From contig NC_049983.1 in NCBI RefSeq assembly GCF_000003815.2, forward strand, positions 12,224,283-12,288,282: DNA of 64,000 nucleotides. Reading direction: 5' to 3'. The translations under genes were made by a program, and so were the position numbers. This stretch comes from Branchiostoma floridae (lineage: Eukaryota; Chordata; Leptocardii; Amphioxiformes; Branchiostomatidae). The notes beneath the pieces were generated by a model. That model searched no databases. It was not told the DNA's origin and worked only from the letters and a program-made list of their open reading frames with translations. Below, in pieces: positions 1-12,800 of this stretch. Every line of letters starts with the position of its first letter. Positions within the stretch are counted from its first letter, which is position 1.

Positions 1-310
1 TGCAAGATTTTCAGACGAGTTCAAATCTGGACGACACGTCCTGTTCGTTCGCCAACACGAACCACGCAGTTTGTCACTTCCGGGTTGCACAACGACGTGA
101 CCCGTTTCTCGTAATCCGGAGGAAATTCCACGTTTACACCTGCTTGGGCCTACCAGAGCGGCCTTATGTGGCCACACTGAACGGCGAAATCGCCAGTTGC
201 AGCGGGAAAACTGCGCTTTCCCTGTTGAGCCGTTCCCCAGTTGGTTGAGATATGGCGGCCGTCCTGCTACAACACAAACTGGACTAAAGAAGATCCCATA
301 CAACTTCAAT
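1..310. promoter_or_regulatory. CpG-containing promoter-like DNA at the left edge
   Basis: This stretch is richer in G, C and CpG than the DNA after it. It holds an ETS-type site (ACTTCCGG, 76-83) and a YY1-type ATGGCGGCC at 252-260, a pairing common at housekeeping promoters of animals. The ATG at 252 opens only an 11-codon plus-strand frame that ends in TAA. The gene served is not visible and may lie off the left edge on the minus strand. The promoter call is inference from motifs. Confidence 0.3.
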
Positions 311-528
311 TAACTGCCTGATTAAGTTACATGGAAACTGTGAATACTACCCCTGAACAGTTCATTAAAACTTCATATACATGCAATAGAATAGCTCAAA
401 TAATTCTATTATTATATTACTGAATATGTAAGATTAACGAAAGCAAAGAAAAAGTTCTAGAAATTATCGGGAACGTAAAATGCAGTAATGTGATACCCTA
501 TGGGGTCTTGATATGACTACCACCGGCT

Positions 529-772
529 AGCACGTCACCGGAACGTACTGCGCCTGCGCAAACCCTGGTAGTTTGGGGCTTGGTTTGGTCAACGTTGCAT
601 TAAAATCCCGCTTGTTGCACAGTATATGTTAGAGACATGGTTTCGTGTAAAACGTACACGGAGTTTTACCCTTATATACGCACGTACTTTCTTAAATGCG
701 GCCCTTTAGTAAACCGGGGGTTTAGTATGTCTATACTTTTCGCGCAGGCGCAGTACGTTCCGGTGACGTGCT
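529..772. mobile_element. MULE-like MITE, 244 bp, with 9-bp target duplication
   Basis: The ends are inverted repeats matching over 31 of 32 bases (529-560 against 741-772), beginning AGCACGTCACCGGAACG. The element is flanked by a perfect 9-bp direct repeat CCACCGGCT at 520-528 and 773-781. A 9-bp duplication with long inverted termini points to the Mutator-like superfamily. There is no room for a transposase, so the element is non-autonomous. The near-identical arms and intact duplication suggest a fairly recent insertion. Confidence 0.8.
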
Positions 773-800
773 CCACCGGCTCGACCTGAGGACCCTAGTT

Positions 801-1319
801 TCAAACTGCGGATGAATATTCATCTTCAGATTCCTCCCTGTGGACGTGGATAGAGTCCTCAATGTTACCGGTAGATTTCACAGACATTTGAATATGAAAG
901 TATATATAAAGTGGATAATCCTCAAGGACGTAACTGAATCGCCACACATAAAGAGAACATTTTGGTACTAATTTTGACTTCTGGACGTCGGCACAAGGAT
1001 ATCGCCAACTCAATGGCGTAATAAGGCAGGTCTGGTTCCCATCATGCCTTGTTTCAATGACCTCAGAAGGGCCATTCTTCAAGTGACAAGAAAATTGCAC
1101 AGGGTTTGGTATTTGAAATTAAGGACATATTCTTTCGCATATAATGGAGCATATCAGGCACTTTTCTGAAAGTCCCGACTTCGAGTGTGTAAAAAGAAGC
1201 AAGCTCAAATGAGCTGGGGTTGCGCAAACATTGAGAGCTATAGATTCACCCCCTCTGACGACAGTTGGAAGTATTGCAGCCTCCATGAGAGCAGTCGAAC
1301 TGTGGCTGTTTTTCTTCAC
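801..1319 (-). other. Unrecognised pair of adjoining open frames
   Basis: Two minus-strand frames abut. One runs 1319-1119, with its first ATG at 1289 (MEAAILPTVVRGGES...) and a TAA stop. The other runs 1100-801, has no early ATG and ends ...EESEDEYSSAV. The second has balanced amino-acid composition and an acidic tail, and looks more like protein than most chance frames here. No convincing splice pair was found that joins them. They could be terminal exons of a small gene, a frameshifted pseudogene or chance. No family was recognised. Confidence 0.22.
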
Positions 1320-3837
1320 AGCAATGAACGGAGGGGGAACTGATGTCCTAAAGAGGGTCTATAAGCATTCACTTTTAATATATCAGTAGATAAACATATT
1401 ATGGTTAACACTAACCAGGATATCTGAGTTAGTATCACAAAATTCCATGGAAACTTTCATATTGCACTGTAAACTGTATGTCCTCATCATGAACTAATTT
1501 AAGAAAAGTAGGGTGTGGTCAACTTTTCAAGATGAGAAGTTGGGAGTTCCAGCATAATCCACTACACCTTCAAAACTAATTCAACAGACAGAGCAAAAAA
1601 ATGGTCTCATCACAAAGTTATCATTCTTAAATGGAATAACTTTATTGTGAACAAGTTTTGCTGGTTCCCACTCAAAGTAATAATAAAAAATTTAGGGGGC
1701 AGCAGTTCCTATATTACAAAACTCAAAATAGCCATTTTGCTCCAACAATTATGAATGTGTTCCCAACTCCCAATCCTGACATCTCTAAAAAATACTCTAG
1801 CCATTTGCAACTTCAATGAAGCTTCTATTAATTTTTTCTGGAATGTAAATACATGAGTGGCAAGTGCAAATCTCTTAACTTCTATAGTTTCATATAAAAT
1901 TTGTTACAGCATAGAGCAACTTCTCTAACTTCCCTCTACAATGTTATGATCTTTCCAAAGTACACACACACATTCAATTTGTTAACTGAGGATTGTGCTT
2001 TGGTTAGATAGATTTACAACTTATTCCTGACCCTTTCCCTTGCCTGTTACCATCGTATAACATACAGTGTCACAATCTAAGTTTACACCTCCTTGTGATC
2101 AGTTTCTTGTACAAGTATGTACAGGGTTTACAAAAGTTGAGTCCGTCTACATTTTAGTTCTTGAGCCTTTTCATATCTGCACATTTTAAACCACCCAAGC
2201 ACTGACATACTGCATAAATTCTTAAGACAAAAGAAACTCCACAGGACAGCCATAGTGTAAAAGCTGTGGCTGAAGGAAAGTCATGATTGTGAGGTACCAT
2301 TAAGATTACTACTTTAAAGCGACAGCTTTGTGTTCAATAAGGTTGCATCCGAGGAGCTATCTACTTGTGTAGATGCCTTGCATTTCAATACAACTACGTA
2401 CATATGGTGCAGATTTGGACTACTTCATTCAGTTAGCTTACAACACACAATACTTACATGGATTTCGAAATAGCCAGCTTTGCCCCCTGAATATTTACAA
2501 TTCCCATCTGAATTACACAGTAATCATGTTGGTAAATGGGAGTACAGTAGATCATACATGTACATGTATCATCAAAGTGTTAATCCAATTGTGTCCAGTA
2601 CATACAGGCATTGCAGAGGTTTATGTAACCATTGTACAATGTAATAGTGGTAACAGTTGTGGTCATATATATATATATATGTATATATATACTGCATCCA
2701 GATTATCTGAGTATTTGTTACAGCAATTATATGTTGTACGTTGCAACTTTTCCTCAAGGTGATGTCTTGTAAAGACAATCATGGCACTCTACGCTGTTCA
2801 GTCTGTGGATGGATTATACAGCATATCATTTTATCCAGTGTCACAAAACAGCGTACCCAGTAATTAAATATTATCACTTCAACTTCTGAGGTCAATACAA
2901 ATATGGTGCTGCGGAGAATTCACATAAGGGGATAATGATCTTTCCAGCATATTTCCATTTGTAGTTCATAATCCAGGGCACCAGTTCTACATGAGGGGAT
3001 TTGTAAATTACAAATGACAATTACTATTATAACTACACTATTTCCCAGCTGTGAGGAAAATCAACAATGTCACATGACTTTTAGAATGGAACAGTCCAAT
3101 GGTTATAAATAACATATGGACATTCAGAATTCTTCTGCCGTTCTGTCTAGACCTGAGAACAGAAGGTTGATTTAATTACCTATTCAACAAATGGTCCAAT
3201 ACAAATGAGGTTTGAGAACAAAAGACAATACCAGGGATAAATGTGACTTATTTGATTCCAAGGTACGTGGAGTGTAGTATGTTTGAGTATTGAATTGAAA
3301 CTTTGAACCATCAAATATTGACAAAAGTCTTTATGGCTTTTTCATTAGGTACATTTATATATTGGTGGATGCACACAGTGAAAGGTGCACTTTGCAGACT
3401 TATAACTACATATCTATACATCAAAACATCTTTCTACCTTCCTTAACTTTACAAAAAATGTTTCCAGTGTTTGATGAATTAGTAATAGGACATCCATTCA
3501 CAACTCATTCACAAAATTTACACAGGTAGTCTTCCATGTCCTTTTCCTTACAGTTCACTGCTCATCACTCTCTTACTCTAAGCGTTGTTTTAACTGGCAC
3601 TCAACATCCTTATTTTTGCTCTTTCAGATCATACAGACCATACAAATTCTCTCATATATCTGAACACAGAGTTCCCAACCCTCACCTTTCTCAGTTTATA
3701 ATTAACCATCCTTTCTATTGTGTTGACAAATATAGACAAAAATAGCATAATATAGTCTGTACATGGATGGCAAGCAACACACAAAAGGAGGCAAAACTTC
3801 TTGTCATATACATTGTTCGCAAGTCGGAGGGGTAAAT
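1320..3837. other. AT-rich flank downstream of NEDD1
   Basis: There is no supportable coding exon here. The DNA is AT-rich with many short frames that start at non-ATG codons. On the minus strand it is the 3' flank of NEDD1 and may contain its 3' UTR. No AATAAA lies close to the stop codon. The first plausible variant is ATTAAA (plus-strand TTTAAT at 3171-3176), about 660 bases downstream. Confidence 0.4.
2664..2692. repeat. (AT)n microsatellite
   Basis: This is a run of alternating A and T broken by single G and C bases, visible directly. It has no coding content. Confidence 0.9.
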
Positions 3838-6800
3838 CTAATGGTAAGTCTTCAGTCTGCGGTTCTCTTCTCGTAATCTCTCAATCTCAGAAACCAGGGA
3901 TTCGTTCACAGAGTACCTCTGCAACATGGTGTTCACTTCGCTCTGTGGGACAAAAGGTAAGAATATTATCAAAATGATTCAAAACAACAAACCCATAGAA
4001 TGAATCCATTGTTTCTGGAAAATTCTGCAAACTTACAAATGGACTTCAATTAAGCTACACATCATTTGTCTCTCCCATTACTTGCGAACAGGTCAATATT
4101 GCACAATCAAAAAAAAAAAAAGATGATAAGTACAATTTGCAGACATTGCAAAGTAATAAAAGAATAGCCTGCACATAATTCAGGTACTGTATACCTCAAA
4201 ACGTTTGACGCTCTGTAAGTCAATAAATCTGAGCTGCATGAGTAAAGCTGTGCAAGTGCTCCCCCTACCTTTTGGATCTGGAATTGCCTCAGCATCTCAA
4301 CTTGCAGGTTGACAATGTCTGTGTGCATAGCAAGTCTGGAATAGGGAAGGACATCATTACTAAAAGCTTCTTTCAAAATTTCCATTAAGTAAAACAATTT
4401 TACACATAAACCTCATATTCTAACAACTACAAAGACTCCTCACATAACACCATCCATGTCCTACCTGCACTCATCCATGGCATCTTCCACCAGATTCTTG
4501 ATAAACTCTATCTGGAACGGCTGTAAGCCGTAGTGTGCAGCTGAGGCATCCACCCTTCTCTTGACCCTGTCTCCCACTTCATCCTCGGACTCAGGACTCC
4601 GTACAGATGTCATGCTGGAGGAGGCCCCGCCCAGCAGTCCCACCTTAGCTCGCACATCTGTGGCGACAATGGCACATTAACACTAGGCAAGGACCAATTT
4701 TGGGATGCTATTTGCAAATTTGGAGTAGCAGTGAGTGGAACAAACCTAGATTTTTCATTGACAAGGAAACCTTGGATGTTCTTCTCAACATGCATTCTTT
4801 TCAAAGACCATGCACTTTTCACAGATATGTGTATATTAGTTACCATAATATGTAATGTGTGTATGGTAAATACAATGTAGTCTTTACCGGGCCTTTTTTT
4901 GGAGGTACAGATTGTAAAATTCAGGGGGCAAATGGGAACAACTGGCTAGAAGAGTGAGTGCACGTTAAGGTTACTAGTAACATTCCCCCTCTGGCCAATG
5001 AAACCCTCTGGTGGCAAATCTCCGATGACAAACTATTCTCCCTATAGCCAGCATAGTCAGTTAGAGACTAGATACATTAGCCGTCCCCAGATATTTACAT
5101 GTTTTTTGTCCTCTGACTGTAGTATCAGAGTAGCTCTAGCATCACCATACGATGATGTTGCCCTACCTGGTGACCCCGGTGCAGGAGACCCCACCCTTCT
5201 GGCAGGAGACCCCGGCAGGGTGGTGATGCCCAGCCCTGGGGCAGGTGCGGTGGCCGGGGGGAGGGGTGGGGCGGCTGCTCCCTTCAGGTCAGGGTCAGAC
5301 GGGGAGTTAGCCAGGCTGGGGGGGATGGAGGGCTGGGGGACGGGCTGGGGGACGTGCTGAGCTGCCTGCATGGCTGGGTTGGTGATGGGCACTCCTGCTG
5401 GGGGGACAGAATCATCATTGGTTATCATCATTCTCTTTTCCATAAGTGCAGTGGGTTCTTTTACGTGCAGGAGGTGTAGCTCTCCTCAAACATGTGACAG
5501 AAAGCACTGGTGAAGGCTAGGACTTTTGCAAGAATGAATCTTAGTCACATGCAGTGTCTCCTAGTTTGGCAACTAAATGTATTACACAGCCACTTATTTG
5601 TCAAGGTTCTAACAATAGCACTAGCTCAGCAAGAAGCTCCAACATAGCAAACGTTTATGTGGAGTAATGCTGTGATTGACCAGCCACCAGGTGTAAACTA
5701 TACCATATCTTCAACAGCACTTGCAACCCCAAGGTAAAACCATAGTTTGATCCCTTAGATAACTGTGTCTATTCAGGAAAGTGCACAAGAGCACCATATG
5801 CTAACCTCTGTGACCTGTTTTCAAGACTTCCATGTTTCCTCTTCTACTGACATGGCCTTCAGAAGGGAGAGAGAGAGGGAGGGTAGGTTGTAGAGACAAA
5901 GGTAGAAAGGTTGTTAGTTGAGAAGAAAACGTACCCTTCCGCATGTTCTACGATGTAAAGGTGAACGCACAAGGTGAAAACACAAAATAAGAATACTTAG
6001 GGTGTTATTCTTTAGTGACTATTTCTATTTGTGGATTTTACCCCTCTCAGCAATTTTGGCCTCTCCCGGGCTGGTTGGTCTCCTGGAACTGAGAGCTCCT
6101 GAAGCTGCTGGTCTCATCCCCAGGGAAGGTTCACTGTCACTGCTGGTAGATGTGGTCAGGTTGGACGGCTGCAGAGAGAGAAAAAACTTTGCCTTTATAT
6201 TTTATACCTTTGTCAGGGTTGGACAAGTTCACTTGTCCTATGGGGCAAGTACATAGAAAATTTACTTGCCCAAACTAACTTGTTTTCAATTCCATCAATG
6301 GAATTCTTTTATTGTTGGCTCTATTTTTCTGTGTTGACCAATGCTTGATCAAGTTGATGCTATGACTGTGAAAGGTAAAAAGTGTATTGAAATCTCACTC
6401 ATGGAAACATCTTTCCTGCCCGATCGGACAAGTGGGGTAGGTTATGCACTTGTCTGATCAGCACTTTCACTTGCCCTGGACAATCGGCCTAGTGGACTTG
6501 TCCAACCCTATTTGTACATCTTAAGCAATTTTTCTTTTCTTCTTTAAATGGAGGAAATCACCACAAGGAGAGGGTATAGACAGCTTGACATGTCGTGATG
6601 TGTAAGTACTCACTCGCTTCCTCCACTTCCATGGCATGAACCTTCTCCCCTACAGGGTTAGCGTGGAGGTACAGTAGAGAAGATAGACATGCACAGGTGA
6701 GGCACAGACAGAGCAGTGCTGGGACTACAGGGTTAGTAAGCCATACACTGTGGGTGGTGGACATGTGGTATAGAAGACATGGCAAGTCAAGGCCTAGAGC

Positions 6801-9800
6801 TAGGTTTAGTTTCTTTTCTACCAGTCTGACAGGCTAGTTCATGAACCAGGCTAGTTTATGAACATTTTAGTTTGTCTGACACAAACATCCATAATGGTGA
6901 GTGAGAGAGGTGCACCAAGCTTCAAGCCCTGATAAGTGTACTAACAGAACATAAGCATGGGAAGTCTACAAAAGGGAACCAACAGTAAGTAGACTCACAT
7001 AGAGAAATACACAGGCAATCAGGAATGGGAATTGTGACGATACTGGAGACAATTTACTAATATGCAGTTGCAATGCTGTTACTGTGTTGCTAGATCAATT
7101 AATATAGAAATGGTAACTCTTCAATGTTCTTCACTTGGACAAGACATACATGCAAGAGACAGATATTGCTTATATGTAATTTAAATTGTAATCACTAATG
7201 GTAACTGTTACTTGCAAAGAACATGCTTGCAAAGTGTTCAAATTAAGACCATTTTGTAACAACCAATGTTGCCAATAAGGAACCACTGCTCACCAATGTT
7301 GGGATTTGTGACACAAAGGATGGCTTTGGTGCTGAGAACCTTGCGTCTGGCTCAGACTCGCTACTCTCGCCGCCTGCCATTGGTCGGGAAAGGAAGGACG
7401 CTCCCTCAGGGGTGTCCACGGAACCAATGGGATGTTTTCTTACTCCAGCTACTGGTGTTGTCATATTGTCCCCCAGAGGGGAGAAAACTCCCATTCCTAC
7501 AGTTGAAATGACATTTAGTGACACTAGATATGGAAATATCCCTACTTAGGTCTCACAGGACATAATTGAAGTCTGGATGTAAGACTATCTGACAAATAGT
7601 ACTGTGCAAATCAAATTTATGACAGTAATATCTAATGTTCTTCTTTTGCTATGTTTGGTCACCTGTACCATTAAGACAAATAATTATGGACACTGTAGCA
7701 CTGCTGCCTTAGAGTTGATAGTTCCACACATATCATTATCTACAGAAAGGGACACACAACTGGAGAGAATTCTCAGTGACATAGATGTAAAGGCAGTATA
7801 TCCTGTACAGTTATCTAAACAAGACTTGACAGCTGTCCCAAATCTTAGACATGACATATTTCTTAAGAACTATTTGGGTCATCAGATGTTGACAGACAAG
7901 CCCCACTTCCTTGACTATCTGTGAAGGGAATCAAAGGAAAATGGCTAGGTTTCTTTTCTATATTCCAGTAAGGAAAACGCAACTTTTACCACACACACTA
8001 TTCAGTTTGAAAATTTGCTTTTCCCTTGTGGCTGTTACATTTGTACATACCATATCATACCATATGTACTAAAGCACAACGCTGGATCTTCCCAGATGTA
8101 AACATCACTACAGGTAACATGATACCATGAACAGTTTCTTCCCCTACCATTACTGCCAGGATCTGCCTTTATATCGGCTTTCCCCTCCAGCTGAGGGCGT
8201 GGCTGGTTAGAGGCATCTCCAGTCGAACTCGCAGACGATCCTGGAAAACAAAAACAAGAGATGAATACACCAAATAAATCTTATATAATATATTTGAGCT
8301 TGATGATAGGAAGCACTAGAATAAAAAAATGTTTGAGCTTAGCACTAGGACAGTTACTTTGTTGCTGCACCTTTTATCCACAACATAAAGAAACAGTAAG
8401 CAGACATGGCACTGGACATGATCAAAGTTGTTGACAGTTATTCAAATTAAATCATATGGGGCCTGATAACATCTATGTGTAAAAGGTAGATTCCTCTTGT
8501 GTAACTCTTCGCCTGCCCTAAAATCTAATGTACCGGTAATCAACATTCCTGGCTCGCATCTAAAATAACAAAAACAATAAAAGAAGAATTCCAACTTTTA
8601 CTTTGTTAGCTTATCTGAACGTAAGAAGAATGTTGGAACATACCATCTCTGATAGGGGAGAAGATGTCCTCATTCTGCAAGTTGTCCTTGGAGGGAACAC
8701 GCACTGCCTGCTTGTCCTGGTCAGAAATGCTGCCTGTGCTAGCACTCTGGGGGATGCCTGTTGAAGAAAGAGATACATTTCAGCACAAAGTAATGTGTAT
8801 CCCCCACTTAGAATACAAATACATGGGAGAGAAAAAAAATTATTTGTACATGTATACATTTGGCAATGACAATGTCATGTTTGGAGACTTCTGCGGGGTG
8901 GTGACAATTGTGGCATTTGGAAGTTAAGTGAATGTTAACATTGTTGGACATAAATTATGCAAATGAGGACCTCATTTGCATGAATGATTAAAAATGCTGT
9001 GGATAAAGCATTTACCAGTATGCAGCATTATTTTGCCTGTCGCTGTCGATATGATAAACAGGTGTGCGTTGGACAGGTGGTCGTCTCGAAAGGTCGCTTA
9101 ATGCTTACATCAATGGGGAAAATGACTAGGTGGTCGGCTTAAAAAGATTGTCACTTGGGCAGGTTTGACTGTAGTTTTGATCCCAACAGGAAGAGTTATG
9201 ATTATGAAGCAAACATAAAGCACATTTGAAAAAATGTGAACAAGGAAATAAATTACTACTCCATAGCATATCTTATCTTTCATCTTAGGTCACAGGCTTC
9301 TGTCCTTTCATCTACTGGGGTCTGGTGGGACATGTGCCAAAATATGCCACCATGGCACATGAAGCAAAGACTGATTGTCTGCTACAACTGGGCAATCAAT
9401 GGCTAACTGGACATAAAATAACAACAGAACACGTCTCACAATATACCTTTGTGCGTAGAACTAGATTGTGTGTGTTACTTATCATCTACCATCTAGCTTA
9501 GATCACAGGGTCAGAGTAGTAAAAGCACTCTTGCAAATTATATCCAATACTCTCTACCAGCGACGCTATTTGATAAATTATACATATACACCGAAGTCGG
9601 GTTGTCATGGTTTTCATTTTCGTTCTTACATCATATTTCTCCATACCTCTCCTCAGTAGTGCCAGCATCAATATGTACACTAATTGAACATTATCTGTGG
9701 TGACGTCATGTGATACATCTATACACAAAACAACCCACTACTCCCAGTGGCTACCTGCACACGTCCCACCATCTGGTGTCTCCGTCCCCACCGTCCTGCA

Positions 9801-12800
9801 GTGGAACGTGGACTTATACACGGGGACACTTTCCTCAGGGTGATCCTGGCTTCTCCGGACAAACAACCCACAAAAGCACTTGAATGGATGCAGACAGAAC
9901 AGGCTACGCACTTCCACATTATCTCTTGCCATCTTGGCAGCCAGGGAGAGCACCAATATTTCCCATGGGGAGGAAGAGTGAGCCGTGCTTTTGCACTTAA
10001 ACTTGACAGCTAGCTCAGAGGATACGGGCCCCTCAGAAAAGGGGGAGTTAAACTGCCTAGTGTCTGATTATATTGGTATCTCCCATTCTAAAATGTCCCT
10101 CCTGCTTCCACCTAACACAGAATGGTTAGTCCCAAAAATTACAGCTTGACTTAAGCTTGTCCAAATATTTGCCCCGCCCATTTCTTTTCCTCAAAGCCAC
10201 AACCTCGGAGATGGTTTCTACAGCAGCACCATAGACACAGAGTCTCGATGGTAACGAAGTTATCCCACAGATTGCTCCCATTGGCTGACAGGTGTAATTA
10301 GATCTAGAAGTCGTCACTGGTGCACCGTGTGGGAAGACGGTCCAAAGGTTGCACACAGTCAGCACTAATACATCATAATCTATCCTATCTTTTCCATCTG
10401 GAAGGCTGGCAGGATCAGGATGGAGATACTTTCAATGAGTCTGCGTGGGAGGACTCTGTCTCTACCCTGCCGTAAAATATCATCTGTTCCAATCAATTTC
10501 TCCTCCTCAGTAATCAGACACTAATTGGAGGTTAAACATGCCTCAAAAATGAAGACCATTTCCTGCCTTCCTCCCTTGAGGCCTGTTCTAATTAAAAACC
10601 AAATGGGCTGGCAACACGATAAGCAAAAAAATAAAAAGGAAAGGGATTGTCTTGTCATTTTGAATCTTGAATAAGAATACAGATAGAGAATTATTGTCAA
10701 ACTACTACCTTGCCCTACACTTTTACCATTCCTGGAACAATTATAACAGGTAAATGGGAAAGGAGAGGACGAAAGAATCTGACTCAAGCACAATCCCCTG
10801 ATCAAAGGTGACATTCCCGGTCAGGGATGATAATCATTGCATTTCAACACATACTTGACTAAAACAGTCCAGCCTACCCTTAGGAGGTCGTGCCTCTGCC
10901 CTCGCCCGAGCACTGCCAGACCTGATGTTGGGGTGGGACGTCGACTTCTGTACAGACTTCTTAGTGGACGACTGGGAAGCACTTCTCCCTTCAGCCTGGG
11001 TGGAGATATGGTTATTGTTTAGTGTTAGACAGATTTTACAAGAAATTTACAAGTCAGGAATTGCTGCTCAATAATACACAGTAGCCGAATCACAGGTTAT
11101 CTAACAGAAAAGATGTTCAAAGATTCTTCTCACCTTCTGTGCAATTTGATACTTGAACTTGAGGCACTTGACTGAGGTCTTGTGTGCTTGTGTCACTTTC
11201 TGTGGCGTGGTGCCAGCCCGTAGATCGTACAGATAAACCTTCCCTCGTGTTGATCCCACCACAAGTGTGGCACCGTCGTACATCAGGTCTACCGCCGTTA
11301 GCGGCGACTCTGCCGTCATCGTTCTCACAATACTGAAAACATGCATAAGAAACAAGATATTCTTACAAAGCATGATACAAACCATTATGCTCCTTTGCGT
11401 ATCAGGAAATGAGGAATATGAAACAGAACACTAGGCCTTACAGACTTACAGAATTTCTCCTCCAGTTCAAGACAAACAATCATAGATGGGGAAGAAAGGA
11501 AAATTCCAGACAAAACCCTTTCCTGCCAACCTTATCTATGTATGACTCTATAGCCAGCTTCTACAAGTACACATATATCCCATCCTGTTCCACCCACCTT
11601 TTCCCCTGTACATCGTAGCAGCAGATCTTCTTGTCCAGCCCCACGGTCGCCATCAGCATGTCGTTCACGGGCGAGAAGGTCAGCGCCGTGGCAGGGGCGT
11701 GGTGCGCGTCCTTGAAGGAGTGGAGCGGTCTTCTCGTGTTGGTGTCCCACAGAACCACCGTCCCGCTGTCCGACACGGAACCCAGCAGCGATCGCTTGAA
11801 GTACGAGTACTGGATGTCTCGTATGGCCTGGAAAATACAGGTTTGTTAGTAAACATGACTACTGGACATACACTGGAGTAACCACAGCATTGTTTAAAGG
11901 GTACTTCCATCACCACTTTACTAGTACCTAACATCCTTAAGAAGTTGAAATTAGGAAAGTCATGACACGTACCTCCATCTTAGGCAGACTGAGGGGGCTG
12001 CTGGCCTGGTTGGTGGTGACATTATGTAGTACGATGTTACCGTTGACAGAGCCAGACGCGATGTACGTGTCGTTCCAGTTGAATGTAACACAGGTTATGG
12101 CATCGCTGTGACCCTAGACAGGACATTCACTCATTGTCAGGACACAGCTCTAGAATAGTTAAAAACACTTCCCTTTCTGTAAATACTTCCCTGATGGTGG
12201 GAAATAAATCATCTTTTGTCTTAATCATATGGTTTGTTAACAATGTAACATTTTTATGTGAAGAACATCTTTACTGCTTTTACTAAGCATTAGTTCAAGT
12301 TACATGTTCAAAGTTAGACAACAATCACAGAGCTCATACTCTCACTAGTAGTCTGTGTGTTACATCTACTTCAACCAGATAAAGTGATGACTCCATTGTA
12401 CCTTGTATTGCTTCTTGACTTTCTTAGTCTTGATGTCAAAGATATGGATGGTTCCGTCCTTCCCACCAGTCAGCAGGTACCGGGATGTGGAGTGGAAGGC
12501 AACACACGTCTGACTCTCCTGGAACATCATAATGTTGTGGTCAACACCTCATAGAACTAAATCATCATACAACAGAGCAACAATGCCATCACTGTAATAC
12601 ATCAAAAGACGTTTTTGTTCAGTGGTGCTGATGAACTGACACATGGTTTTCCCATGACAGGTAAAACTTACACCGGCTGAGATTAATTAAAACAAGCCCT
12701 CCCTCTATTAAAAAGTGTTCGTCCTTTTACATGAAAACATACTGCTAACAATACAAAACTTACCCCCACAGCGTACTCAGCGATGTTATGTGACGAGCCC

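Noticed and set aside
9755-9795. 41-base segment on the minus strand with good splice sites on both sides, between NEDD1 exons
   Set aside because: It would enter in phase 1 and leave in phase 0, breaking the next NEDD1 exon. Direct joining of 10878 to 8757 keeps the frame.
9719-9956. Overlapping cysteine-rich frames on both strands in a NEDD1 intron
   Set aside because: They begin at non-ATG codons or lack splice partners, and resemble no known domain. They are treated as chance.
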